Source: Actinacidiphila cocklensis | GTDB lineage: Bacteria; Actinomycetota; Actinomycetes; Streptomycetales; Streptomycetaceae | DNA length: 36,427 nucleotides | Assembly (NCBI RefSeq): GCF_907177275.1 | Contig: NZ_CAJSLV010000100.1 | Location: forward strand, 1-36,427 | Reading direction: 5' to 3' | In this document: positions 22,811-30,449 of the stretch, piece by piece | How the letters are laid out: every line of letters starts with the position of its first letter | Numbering within the stretch: the first letter of the stretch is position 1 | Program-made: the position numbers and the translations under genes | The notes under the pieces: generated by a model | What the model was told of the DNA's origin: nothing | The model's input: the letters and a program-made list of their open reading frames with translations, nothing else | Database searches by the model: none

Positions 22811-24538
22811 GTGGCCGGCAGCAGCACCGAGACCGACTGGGTCTCCCGTTTCGCGGACGACGTCATCGCCGAGTCGGAGCGCCGCGCACCCGGGAAACCC
22901 GTTGTCGTCGCGTCCGGGCTCAGCCCCTCAGGGCCGATCCATCTGGGCAACCTCCGCGAGGTCATGACCCCGCACCTGGTCGCCGACGAGATCAGGCGGC
23001 GCGGCATCGCTGTGCGCCACCTGATCTCCTGGGACGACTACGACCGCTACCGCAAGGTGCCGAACGGCGTCGAGGGCGTCGACGACTCCTGGGCCGAGCA
23101 CATCGGCAAGCCGCTGACGTCGGTGCCCGCACCCGCCGGTTCCCCGTACCCGAACTGGGCGGAGCACTTCAAGGCGCAGATGTCGGCGGCGCTGGACGAG
23201 CTGGGCGTGGAGTACGACCCCATCAGCCAGACCGCGCAGTACACAGCGGGGACCTACCGCGAGCAGATCCTGCACGCCATGCGGCACCGCGCCGACATCG
23301 ACGCGATCCTTGCGCAGTACCGCACGAAGAAGGCGCCGGCCAAGCAGTCCCAGAAGCCGGTCGACGACGCGGAGCTGGCCGCCGAAGAGGGCTCGGGCGC
23401 CGCGGAGGAGGACGACGGCAGCGGCAGCGCGGCCGGGTACTTCCCCTACAAGCCCTACTGCGGCGAGTGCGGCAAGGACCTCACCACGGTCACCTCGTAC
23501 GACGACGAGACGACCGAGCTGACGTACACCTGCGCCTGCGGGCACGGCGAGACCGTGCTGCTCAGCGAGTTCAACCGCGGCAAGCTGGTCTGGAAGGTCG
23601 ACTGGCCGATGCGCTGGGCCTACGAGGGCGTCGTCTTCGAGCCGTCCGGCGTCGACCACTCCTCGCCGGGGTCGTCCTTCCAGGTCGGCGGGCAGATCGT
23701 CGGGCCGATCTTCGGCGGCAAGCAGCCGATCGGGCCGATGTACGCCTTCGTCGGGATCTCCGGGATGGCGAAGATGTCCTCGTCCAAGGGCGGGGTGCCG
23801 GTACCGGCCGACGCGCTGCGGATCATGGAGCCGCAGATCCTGCGCTGGCTCTACGCCCGCCGCCGCCCCAACCAGTCCTTCAAGATCGCCTTCGACCAGG
23901 AGATCCAGCGGCTCTACGACGAGTGGGACGCGCTGACCCGCAAGGTCGGGGAGGGCATCGCGCTGCCCGCCGACGTCGCCGCGTACGCCCGTGCGGCCGG
24001 CACCGCCGCCGGCGAGCTGCCGCGGACGCCCAGGCCGCTGCCGTACCGGACGCTGGCCTCGGTCGCCGACATCACCGCCGGCGCCGAGCAGCAGACGCTG
24101 CGCATCCTGTCGGAGCTGGAGCCCGACCGGCCGCTGGCAGCGCTGGACGAGGTGCGGCCGCGCCTGGACCGGGCCGAGGCGTGGATCTCCAGCCAGGTGC
24201 CCGCCGAGCAGCGGACCGTGGTGCGGGCCGAGCCCGACGCCGAACGGCTCGTCGCACTCGACGACGGCGAGCGGGGCGCGCTGAAGCTGCTGGTCGACGG
24301 GCTCGGCTCGCACTGGTCGCTCGACGGCCTGACGACACTGGTCTACGCGGTGCCCAAGGTGCAGGCAGGGCTGGACCCGGACGCCAAGCCGACCCCCGAG
24401 CTGAAGGTGGCGCAGCGGTCGTTCTTCGCTCTGCTCTACGAGCTGCTCGTCGGCCGGGACACCGGCCCCCGGCTGCCGACCCTGCTGCTCGCGGTGGGCC
24501 AGGACCGGGTGCGGACCCTGCTGGGCGCCGGCGGCTGA
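22811..24538 (+). CDS. lysS: Lysyl-tRNA synthetase, class I
   Basis: This 575-aa class I LysRS charges tRNA-Lys; it is the archaeal-type enzyme that replaces or accompanies class II LysRS in some bacteria. The HIGH-type motif is SPSGPIHLGNLRE and the KMSKS loop is GMAKMSSSKGG. A cysteine cluster (YCGECGKDL ... TCACGHGE) looks like a zinc site. An acidic insert of about 35 residues (AEEGSGAAEEDDGSG region) precedes it. The GTG at 22811 follows a GGAAGGAAGAG purine-rich site; the frame is open upstream without homology. It is divergent from argS and ends in a 16-bp hairpin shared with the convergent DUF2637 gene. Confidence 0.96.
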   Translation: MAGSSTETDWVSRFADDVIAESERRAPGKPVVVASGLSPSGPIHLGNLREVMTPHLVADEIRRRGIAVRHLISWDDYDRYRKVPNGVEGVDDSWAEHIGKPLTSVPAPAGSPYPNWAEHFKAQMSAALDELGVEYDPISQTAQYTAGTYREQILHAMRHRADIDAILAQYRTKKAPAKQSQKPVDDAELAAEEGSGAAEEDDGSGSAAGYFPYKPYCGECGKDLTTVTSYDDETTELTYTCACGHGETVLLSEFNRGKLVWKVDWPMRWAYEGVVFEPSGVDHSSPGSSFQVGGQIVGPIFGGKQPIGPMYAFVGISGMAKMSSSKGGVPVPADALRIMEPQILRWLYARRRPNQSFKIAFDQEIQRLYDEWDALTRKVGEGIALPADVAAYARAAGTAAGELPRTPRPLPYRTLASVADITAGAEQQTLRILSELEPDRPLAALDEVRPRLDRAEAWISSQVPAEQRTVVRAEPDAERLVALDDGERGALKLLVDGLGSHWSLDGLTTLVYAVPKVQAGLDPDAKPTPELKVAQRSFFALLYELLVGRDTGPRLPTLLLAVGQDRVRTLLGAGG

Positions 24539-24571
24539 CCCGCAGCCCGGGCTGACGCCCGTCGGTACGGC

Positions 24572-24608
24572 AACGGCCCGGGTGGACACACCGTCCACCC
24601 GGGCCGTT
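24572..24608. terminator. Bidirectional terminator between lysS and DUF2637 gene
   Basis: A perfect 16-bp inverted repeat (24572-24587 and 24593-24608) with a 5-nt loop separates the convergent genes. The arm ends in TT on the plus strand. Confidence 0.9.
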
Positions 24609-24634
24609 CCCCGTCCTGAGTCCCGCCCGGCGGC

Positions 24635-26179
24635 CTACGGGATGTTCTCGGTGTCGGCCTCCGACTGGAAGCGGTAGCGCATGTCGCGGATCGACGGGAC
24701 CAGATGCCGCTCCTCGGGCGCGGTGCCCCCGTAGAGGCCGGGCAGATAGCGGGCGAACTGTCGGGCGTTGGGGAAGTGGCCCTGCTCGCGCACGTACTGG
24801 CGGTACGCGGCGAAGTAGGCCTCCTCCACCGAGACGCCCTCGGGGATGTCGAGCCCCGGCTCCGGCACGGCCTCGGGCTCGGCCGCCGGCTCGGGCTCGG
24901 CCGCCTGGACCGGCGGCTGCTCCTGGACGGGCGCCTGGGGCTGCTCCTGGACCTGGACCGGGACCGGGCCTTGCGCCGGGAACTCCTCGGCCCGCGGACC
25001 CGGGATCGTCCGGGCGTGGGTGCCGTTGACCCCGTTCGCGCCGTTCACCGCCGCGGCGCCGCCCAGCGGGCGGGTGCGGTTCGGTCCTGCCGGAACCCGC
25101 ACCTGCCCCGCGGGCTCCGGCTCCGGCTCGGGGAAAGCTTCCTGCTGCTGCGCCGGGTACTGCTGCTCCTCGATGTAGCCCTGCTGGGCCGCGAACCACG
25201 GGCTGTTGTGCGGGGCGCCCTGCCACTGCTGCTGTTGCTGCATCTGCTGCTGGTCGTAGGCGTACCTGGGGTCGTACCGCGGGTCGTACCGGGGATCGAA
25301 GTGCGGGTCGTACCGCGGGTCGTACTGGTGCCCGTAGACCTGCTCGGCATACAGCGGCTCCGGAACGTCCTCCGGCTCCCCTGCCTCCGCGGCCTGCGCG
25401 GCCTGCGCTGCCGTCGCGGCCTGCGGCGCCGGCTCGGCTGCCGCCACGGCGGGCTCCGGCGCCGCCGTCAACTCCTTGGCCGGCGCGTGCGGTTCGATGC
25501 CCGCCGCCGCGAGGCCGGCGTCCGCGGTCTCGGTCAGCGGCACGCCGTACTTCGCCAGCCGCAGCGGCATGATCGCCTCGACCGGGGCCTTGCGGCGCCA
25601 CGCGACGCCGTACCGCGCCCGCAGCCTGGCCCGGTAGACCAGCCGGTCCTGCTCGCGCCTGATGACCTCCTCGTACGACCGCAGCTCCCACAGCTTCATC
25701 CGCCGCCACAGCCGGAAGGTCGGGAACGGCGCGAGCAGCCAGCGGGTGAAGCGGACGCCCTCCATGTGCTTGTCCGCGGTGATGTCCGCGACCCGGCCGA
25801 TCGCGTGCCGCGCGGCCTCCACCGACACCACGAACAGCACCGGGATGATCGCGTGCATGCCCACGCCCAGCGGGTCCGGCCAGGCCGCGGCGCCGTTGAA
25901 GGCGATCGTGGCGGCCGTCAGCAGCCACGCCGTCTGCCGCAGCAGCGGGAAGGGGATGCGCAGCCAGGTCAGCAGCAGGTCCAGCGACAGCAGGACGACG
26001 ATGCCCGCGTCGACGCCGATCGGGAAGACGTTCGCGAACCAGCCGAAGCCCTTGTCCAGGGCGAGGGCGCGCACGGCGGCGTAGGAGCCGGCGAAGCCGA
26101 TGCCGGCGATGATCACGGCACCGGAGATGACCACCCCGACCAATATCCGGTGTGTCCGGGTCAAACGTATCGCGGCCAC
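24635..26179 (-). CDS. DUF2637 membrane protein with low-complexity middle and C-terminal winged-helix-like domain
   Basis: This is a 514-aa protein. Residues about 5-160 contain four transmembrane segments in the DUF2637 pattern (THRILVGVVISGAVI..., FPIGVDAGIVVLLSLDLLLTWLRIPFP, TAATIAFNGAAAW, AIIPVLFVVSVEAARHAIG), a domain also found in actinomycete plasmid transfer (Spd-like) proteins. The middle is disordered: Ala/Pro/Glu-rich, a run of DPRY repeats, polyGln and PEPEPE. The C-terminus (VSVEEAYFAAYRQYVREQGHFPNARQFARYLPGLYG) looks like a helical DNA- or partner-binding module. The GTG at 26179 has GGAGGGG upstream; the ATG at 26263 adds a non-conserved extension. Function is unknown; it has no plasmid genes around it. 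Confidence 0.8.
   Translation of the reverse strand: MAAIRLTRTHRILVGVVISGAVIIAGIGFAGSYAAVRALALDKGFGWFANVFPIGVDAGIVVLLSLDLLLTWLRIPFPLLRQTAWLLTAATIAFNGAAAWPDPLGVGMHAIIPVLFVVSVEAARHAIGRVADITADKHMEGVRFTRWLLAPFPTFRLWRRMKLWELRSYEEVIRREQDRLVYRARLRARYGVAWRRKAPVEAIMPLRLAKYGVPLTETADAGLAAAGIEPHAPAKELTAAPEPAVAAAEPAPQAATAAQAAQAAEAGEPEDVPEPLYAEQVYGHQYDPRYDPHFDPRYDPRYDPRYAYDQQQMQQQQQWQGAPHNSPWFAAQQGYIEEQQYPAQQQEAFPEPEPEPAGQVRVPAGPNRTRPLGGAAAVNGANGVNGTHARTIPGPRAEEFPAQGPVPVQVQEQPQAPVQEQPPVQAAEPEPAAEPEAVPEPGLDIPEGVSVEEAYFAAYRQYVREQGHFPNARQFARYLPGLYGGTAPEERHLVPSIRDMRYRFQSEADTENIP
25261..25332 (-). repeat. In-frame 12-bp tandem repeat encoding DPRY units
   Basis: Six imperfect 12-bp units of the type CGTACCGCGGGT (plus-strand reading) encode the tetrapeptide series around DPRYDPHFDPRY in the DUF2637 protein. 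It abuts a CTG/CAG-like tract (about 25222-25251) that encodes polyGln. Both are likely slippage-prone and variable between strains. Confidence 0.85.
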
Positions 26180-26318
26180 CCGCGACCCCTCCTGCCGCTC
26201 GGCAACTGGCCGCCCCAGACTGCCATACGGCAACGGCGCCCCGACGGCCGCTCCGCCGGACAAACGTACGGATTGCTGATGGATTACGGACGGGCGGGGC
26301 AGCGTTTGTTACGTGTTC

Positions 26319-26343
26319 GCCGCCGCGGGCCGCCCGCGGCGGC
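26319..26343 (-). terminator. Terminator downstream of the first DUF3558-like gene
   Basis: A perfect 11-bp inverted repeat (26319-26329 and 26333-26343) with a CCG loop lies 10 bp beyond the stop of the lipoprotein gene. The remaining sequence up to the DUF2637 start (26180-26318) presumably holds that gene's promoter; nothing definite was found there. Confidence 0.7.
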
Positions 26344-26352
26344 CCGCCGCCG

Positions 26353-27042
26353 TCAGCCGTTGGCGCCGACGACCGCCAGGACGGCGTCCTTGGCGGCCCG
26401 TTCCGCACCGGCCCGCACCGTCGTCGCCGACGGGTTCTTCTTGCCTTCGAGCCCGGCGCCGTTGTACTCGACGATCACCACGACGTTGCCGACCCGCGTC
26501 ACCAGCGTGCTGTTCTGCGACGTCACCTTGGCGACGGTGGCCTTCACCGTGGTCGAACTGGCCTGGTCGCCGATCTTGGCCACGGCGGACGTGCTCGCGC
26601 CCGGAGCCTTGCCGAGCTGCCCGACCTGGTCGGTGAAGCGGTCCTTGGCCTGCTGCTCGGCCGACTCGGTCGGCGTCGAGCTGAAGCGCTGCAGGGTCAC
26701 GGAAAGCCAGCGGTACTGGTAGCCGTCCGAGCCGTTGCCGGTCCACGAGCAGCCCGCACGGGCCTTGGCGTCCTCGGACTGCGCGGGAGTGCCGCCCGAG
26801 GCCTTCACCTTGGGGACCAGCGCGGCGACCGTCGTCTTGCCCAGCGTCGCGCAGCCGCCCGGCAGCGTGCCGTACTTCGCCGGGGCGATCGCCGGGGTCG
26901 TCGGCGTGGCGGCCGCGCTGCTCGCGGAGTCGTCGGAGCCCGAGCCGCCGCCCGAGGAGCAGCCGGCGAGCAGCATCGCGGGGACCGCCACGGCGCAGGC
27001 GAGCAGCAGGGCCGGACGTGCGGTGCGTCGTCGTCGTTCCAT
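26353..27042 (-). CDS. DUF3558-like secreted lipoprotein A
   Basis: This 229-aa protein has a lipoprotein signal: MERRRRT, a hydrophobic stretch and the lipobox LLAGC with Cys28 as lipid site. A Gly/Ser/Thr linker follows, then a domain with two cysteines (GGCATLGKTTVAALVPK ... AGCSWTG) in the DUF3558 pattern, where a Cys pair and a CxW element recur. It would sit on the outer face of the membrane. DUF3558 proteins are common lipoproteins of actinomycetes without known function. The ATG at 27042 has GAGGA eight bases upstream. The next gene upstream, on the same strand, is a paralogue, so they arose by duplication or serve the same process. Confidence 0.8.
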   Translation of the reverse strand: MERRRRTARPALLLACAVAVPAMLLAGCSSGGGSGSDDSASSAAATPTTPAIAPAKYGTLPGGCATLGKTTVAALVPKVKASGGTPAQSEDAKARAGCSWTGNGSDGYQYRWLSVTLQRFSSTPTESAEQQAKDRFTDQVGQLGKAPGASTSAVAKIGDQASSTTVKATVAKVTSQNSTLVTRVGNVVVIVEYNGAGLEGKKNPSATTVRAGAERAAKDAVLAVVGANG

Positions 27043-27142
27043 GGGTCCAGTCCTCGTGTGTCGGGCTGCTGCTGCGCGGACGCGCCCGGCCGTCCGCCGC
27101 GGGGGCGGGGGCCGGTCGGCCCTCCACCCTAAGGGGTCCGCC

Positions 27143-27163
27143 GCGGGCGGCCGTGCCGCCCGC
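27143..27163 (-). terminator. Hairpin after the second DUF3558-like gene
   Basis: A perfect 9-bp stem (27143-27151 and 27155-27163) with a 3-nt loop lies just beyond the stop of the upstream lipoprotein gene. It suggests that the two paralogues are transcribed separately or attenuated. Confidence 0.55.
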
Positions 27164-27166
27164 CGG

Positions 27167-27970
27167 TCAGCCCTCGACCCTGTGCTCCAGCTGGCTGGCC
27201 ACCCTCTGGGCGCCGCCTTGCAGGTCAACGCTCTGAGGTGGCGGAGTGGCGGCAGGCGAGGACTGTGAGTAGCGGATGCTCACCACGACGTTCGCGGTAC
27301 GGAAGACCAGCGTCACCACGCGGCGGGCGGTGCCCTTCGACGTCGAGTGCACGTCGTTGATGAATGCGGCGTTTCCCACATCCGGCAGCTGCCGCGGCGA
27401 CAGGTCCTGGCTACTGCCGCCCGCACCGGTCGGCGGTGTGCCGCCGTCCGAGCCCGTCGTCGGGGTGGTCGGCGGGGTCGTCGTCGGCGTCGTGCCCGGC
27501 GGCGGCAGCGTGGGGATCGACGCGGCGTCCGCCAGGTCGGCGAAGTCCGAGTTCGCCTCCACCTCGTCGCTCACCGCCGGGTCGTACGACACGACCCGCT
27601 CCATGTCGATCGTCAGCGCGCGGCTGCGCCCGTCGGGCGCCGTCGCCTTCCAGCTGCACCCGACCCGGCGGTCGGTGTCGTACGTCAGCGACTCCGTCCC
27701 CGCGTAGTCGGTACCGCCGGGCACCAGCGCCTTGAGCGTGTCCAGGTCGACCGCGGCACACGGCTGCGGCAGCGTCTTGTACTTGCCGGGCGGTGCGGGG
27801 GAGATCGTGCCGCCGTAGGGCAGCTGGGCGGACTTGCCGTCGTTCGCCGTGCTGTTCGTGCCGCCGCCCGTGCAGGCGCTGAGCGCGCCGACCGCGAGCG
27901 CCAGCGCCAGTGCGCAGAACGCGACCGGCGGCCTTCGCTTGGACCGCGCTGCGCGGAGCCCTTGCCTCAC
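27167..27970 (-). CDS. DUF3558-like secreted lipoprotein B
   Basis: This 267-aa protein has a basic N-terminus (VRQGLRAARSKRR), a hydrophobic core and a lipobox LSAC with Cys33, then a domain similar to its neighbour (LPQPCAAVDLDTLKALVPG ... VGCSWKATAPDG). It is interrupted by a Thr/Pro-rich loop (TTPTTTPPTTPTTG), probably surface exposed. The C-terminal half VTLVFRTANVVVSIRYS resembles VGNVVVIVEY of lipoprotein A. Function is unknown. The GTG at 27970 follows GAGAGG. The gene is divergent from rtcB across about 250 bp. Confidence 0.78.
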   Translation of the reverse strand: MRQGLRAARSKRRPPVAFCALALALAVGALSACTGGGTNSTANDGKSAQLPYGGTISPAPPGKYKTLPQPCAAVDLDTLKALVPGGTDYAGTESLTYDTDRRVGCSWKATAPDGRSRALTIDMERVVSYDPAVSDEVEANSDFADLADAASIPTLPPPGTTPTTTPPTTPTTGSDGGTPPTGAGGSSQDLSPRQLPDVGNAAFINDVHSTSKGTARRVVTLVFRTANVVVSIRYSQSSPAATPPPQSVDLQGGAQRVASQLEHRVEG

Positions 27971-28141
27971 GTGCCGCCTCTCGATCGGAATGCGCCCGGA
28001 ATGCGATGGATTCGACCGGACGGCGTACGCCGGTGGACCCGCTGCGGTAATTCCTTGGCGCGCTTGAGCGAACCCTGGACACAATGTCTACCGCACGCCT
28101 CGCAGAAACCGCCCGCTGGGGTGGGTTTATCAGCTGACGCG

Positions 28142-28170
28142 TTGCCATATTCGACGAATCCGGCGATTGT
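28142..28170 (+). promoter_or_regulatory. Possible rtcB promoter
   Basis: TTGCCA (28142-28147) and GATTGT (28165-28170) with a 17-bp spacer resemble a housekeeping promoter, five of six at -35 but only three of six at -10. They lie about 50 bp before the rtcB start in a locally AT-richer stretch. Confidence 0.3.
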
Positions 28171-28217
28171 GTCGTTTCGTCCCCTTGTCTCCGAAAAACG
28201 ATGCCCGGGGGGCAGTC

Positions 28218-29411
28218 ATGTCGTACACAGAAGTGCCCGGCGTCCGGGTGCCGATCCGCATGTGGGCCGACCCGTCCACCGTCGAAGGCGGCGCGATGCA
28301 GCAGCTCCGCAACGTCTCGACGCTGCCCTGGATCAAGGGCCTGGCGGTGATGCCCGACGTCCACTACGGCAAGGGCGCCACGGTCGGCTCGGTCATCGCC
28401 ATGCACGGCGCCGTCTGCCCGGCCGCCGTCGGCGTCGACATCGGCTGCGGCATGAGCGCGGTGAAGACCTCGCTGACCGCGAACGACCTCCCGGGCGACC
28501 TGTCCCACCTGCGCAGCCGGATCGAGCAGGCCATCCCCGTCGGCCGCGGCCTCCACCGCGACCCGGTGACCCCGGACCAGGTCCAGGGCGCGCCGGGTGC
28601 CGGCTGGGACGACTTCTGGGCACGGTTCGACGGGCTCACCGAGGCGGTGCACTTCCGTGCGGAGCGCGCAGCCCAGCAGATCGGGACACTGGGGTCGGGC
28701 AACCACTTCTTGGAGGTATGTCTCGATGAGTCCGGTAATGTCTGGCTGATGCTGCACTCCGGGTCGCGCAACATCGGCAAGGAGCTGGCCGAGTTCCACA
28801 TCGGCGTGGCGCAGAAGCTCCCGCACAACCAGGACCTGGTCGACCGCGACCTGGCCGTCTTCGTCGCGGACACCCCGCAGATGGCCGCCTACCGCAACGA
28901 CCTGTTCTGGGCGCAGGAATACGCCAAGCGCAACCGCGCCCTGATGATGGCCCTGCTCCAGGGCGTGGTGCGCAAGGAGTTCAAGAAGGCCCGGGTCACC
29001 TTCGACCAGGTCATCTCCTGCCACCACAACTACGTGGCCGAGGAGCGCTACGACGGCATGGACCTGCTGGTCACCCGCAAGGGCGCGATTCGCGCGGGCT
29101 CCGGCGACTACGGCATCATCCCCGGCTCGATGGGCACGGGTTCGTACATCGTCCGCGGTCTGGGCAACACCGCGGCCTTCAACTCGGCCTCCCACGGCGC
29201 CGGCCGCAAGATGAGCCGCACCGCGGCGAAGAAGCGCTTCTCCACCCGCGACCTGGAGGAGCAGACCCGCGGTGTGGAGTGCCGCAAGGACGCGGGCGTC
29301 GTGGACGAGATCCCGGGCGCGTACAAGCCGATCGAGAAGGTCATCGACCAGCAGCGCGACCTGGTCGAGGTGGTGGCCAAGCTCAAGCAGGTCGTCTGCG
29401 TCAAGGGCTGA
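28218..29411 (+). CDS. rtcB: RNA-splicing ligase RtcB
   Basis: This 397-aa enzyme joins RNA 2',3'-cyclic phosphate or 3'-phosphate ends to 5'-OH ends using GTP and Mn2+. The conserved motifs are all present: PDVHYGKGATVGSVIA, GVDIGCGMSAV (Mn ligands Asp74 and Cys77), GSGNHFLEV, LHSGSRNIG, CHHNYV, and SMGTGSYIVRG. The guanylylated His is in NSASHGAGRKMSR. The length fits the shorter bacterial type. No archease, RtcA or RtcR is adjacent. The ATG at 28218 (MSYTEVPGV) is preceded by a G-run; the frame opens at 28167 without homology. A role in RNA repair after stress or tRNA cleavage is inferred from the family. Confidence 0.95.
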   Translation: MSYTEVPGVRVPIRMWADPSTVEGGAMQQLRNVSTLPWIKGLAVMPDVHYGKGATVGSVIAMHGAVCPAAVGVDIGCGMSAVKTSLTANDLPGDLSHLRSRIEQAIPVGRGLHRDPVTPDQVQGAPGAGWDDFWARFDGLTEAVHFRAERAAQQIGTLGSGNHFLEVCLDESGNVWLMLHSGSRNIGKELAEFHIGVAQKLPHNQDLVDRDLAVFVADTPQMAAYRNDLFWAQEYAKRNRALMMALLQGVVRKEFKKARVTFDQVISCHHNYVAEERYDGMDLLVTRKGAIRAGSGDYGIIPGSMGTGSYIVRGLGNTAAFNSASHGAGRKMSRTAAKKRFSTRDLEEQTRGVECRKDAGVVDEIPGAYKPIEKVIDQQRDLVEVVAKLKQVVCVKG

Positions 29412-29413
29412 GT

Positions 29414-29469
29414 CCTCCCGGCGCCCGGTCGGGGCCGCCCGCCCCGGCGCGGGCGGGCGGGCCGGGAGG
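29414..29469. terminator. Nested bidirectional terminator after rtcB
   Basis: An outer 9-bp stem (29414-29422 with 29461-29469) encloses a perfect 10-bp inner stem (29435-29444 with 29451-29460). It occupies nearly the whole gap between two convergent genes. Confidence 0.85.
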
Positions 29470-30258
29470 TCAGCTCGTGGACTCGGGGATGTCGACGAAG
29501 TCGTCCAGGACGCCCGTGCCGTAGTAGCAGCGGGCGGAGAAGTCGTGGGGCACGGACCCGGGGTCGTCCTCGACGTTCGCCGGGAGGCGGGTGGGGGGAT
29601 CGAGGCTCCAGATCACGCACAGGTGACCGGTGTCCTCGACCTGGACGCTCAGGTGCGGGTAGTCGTACTGGTCGGGAGCCCGCTCGGTCAGGCCCGCGTC
29701 CCAGCAGGACAGCGCGTCGGAGGACGCCGCTGTGATGTTGAAGCGCTCGAAGGTCACGACGGGCTCGGTGCAGCCGGAGTCGAACTGCGCGTCCCACACC
29801 GGGTTGCCGGCCGGGTCCGCGGTCACCAGCGTGCCGTCCTGCAGGGTGAGGGTGGCGCCCGCGGGGCTGTCGACGTGCCAGCCGGGCTTCAGCACCTGGG
29901 GGTTCCAGATGATCGCCGACGGGCAGTTCAGGCCGTTGGCGTCGGACTGCGGGTCACTGGCGCAGGTGCCGGCGTCGCTGTCGGACGGGGTGGGTTCGGC
30001 GGGTGTCGAGGGGGCGGCGGCTGTCGACGGCGGGGTGGCGGGCGCCGACTGCCCGGGCGGCGTCGGTAATCGCCCTCCCAGGTCGGAGGACCCCGCTCCG
30101 AACGGGTGCCACGGGCCGACCCCCGCGTAGCTCAGGATCGTCACGACGGCCGCGACCACCCCCAAGGCCCCCGCGGCGATCGCCAGCACCTGGCCCACCG
30201 GGCGGGCCGAGGAGGCACTGCTGCCGCTCGGACCGCTCCCGCTCGTGCCACCGGACAT
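29470..30258 (-). CDS. Single-pass membrane protein with cysteine-rich extracellular domain, unknown function
   Basis: This is a 262-aa protein. After a Ser/Gly-rich cytosolic tail, one transmembrane segment (about 22-44; VLAIAAGALGVVAAVVTILSYAGV) is followed by a Pro/Thr/Ser/Ala-rich linker (60-95) and an extracellular domain of about 165 residues. That domain has six cysteines, enough for three disulfides, and many aromatic and acidic residues (IIWNPQVLKPGWHV; DQYDYPHLSVQV; CYYGTGVLDDFVDIP). I do not recognise the family. The ATG at 30258 follows a GGTGGGGGGATGG purine run; an upstream GTG at 30291 is possible. It is divergent from the alginate lyase gene and could share its control region. 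Confidence 0.65.
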   Translation of the reverse strand: MSGGTSGSGPSGSSASSARPVGQVLAIAAGALGVVAAVVTILSYAGVGPWHPFGAGSSDLGGRLPTPPGQSAPATPPSTAAAPSTPAEPTPSDSDAGTCASDPQSDANGLNCPSAIIWNPQVLKPGWHVDSPAGATLTLQDGTLVTADPAGNPVWDAQFDSGCTEPVVTFERFNITAASSDALSCWDAGLTERAPDQYDYPHLSVQVEDTGHLCVIWSLDPPTRLPANVEDDPGSVPHDFSARCYYGTGVLDDFVDIPESTS

Positions 30259-30367
30259 CGTTGACCATCCCCCCACCTGCGTGCGCGGCACGCGAGGACT
30301 GACCGACTCATCTGAGACGACGTCAGTTTAGACGCGGGCGCGGCGGTGCGCAGTTGCGGCCGATTCA

Positions 30368-30396
30368 TTGACGGCGACCTGAGGCCGTGTTATTCA
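30368..30396 (+). promoter_or_regulatory. Putative alginate lyase promoter
   Basis: TTGACG (30368-30373) and TATTCA (30391-30396), spaced by 17 bp, form a plausible housekeeping promoter. It would start transcription near 30403, just before a palindromic operator-like sequence. Confidence 0.45.
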
Positions 30397-30410
30397 ACTG
30401 GGGCGCACCC

Positions 30411-30426
30411 TTTGGACTAGACCAGA
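30411..30426 (+). promoter_or_regulatory. DasR (dre)-like palindrome in the alginate lyase leader
   Basis: TTTGGACTAGACCAGA contains TGGACTAGACCA, which differs by one base from TGGTCTAGACCA, the core of the DasR responsive element that controls chitin and N-acetylglucosamine genes in Streptomyces. It lies just downstream of the predicted transcription start and about 24 bp before the ATG, a roadblock position. An AAGGA Shine-Dalgarno follows at 30438-30442. Confidence 0.5.
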
Positions 30427-30449
30427 CTTCTAGGCTTAAGGACCCCCAC

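Noticed and set aside
25222..25332. A CRISPR array
   Set aside because: The repeats are 12-bp and in frame, without spacers, and encode DPRY and Gln tracts in a protein gene. No cas genes are present.
24635..26179. An integrated plasmid or ICE, suggested by the DUF2637 domain
   Set aside because: No integrase, replication or transfer genes, no att repeats and no tRNA gene lie nearby. Flanking genes are core.
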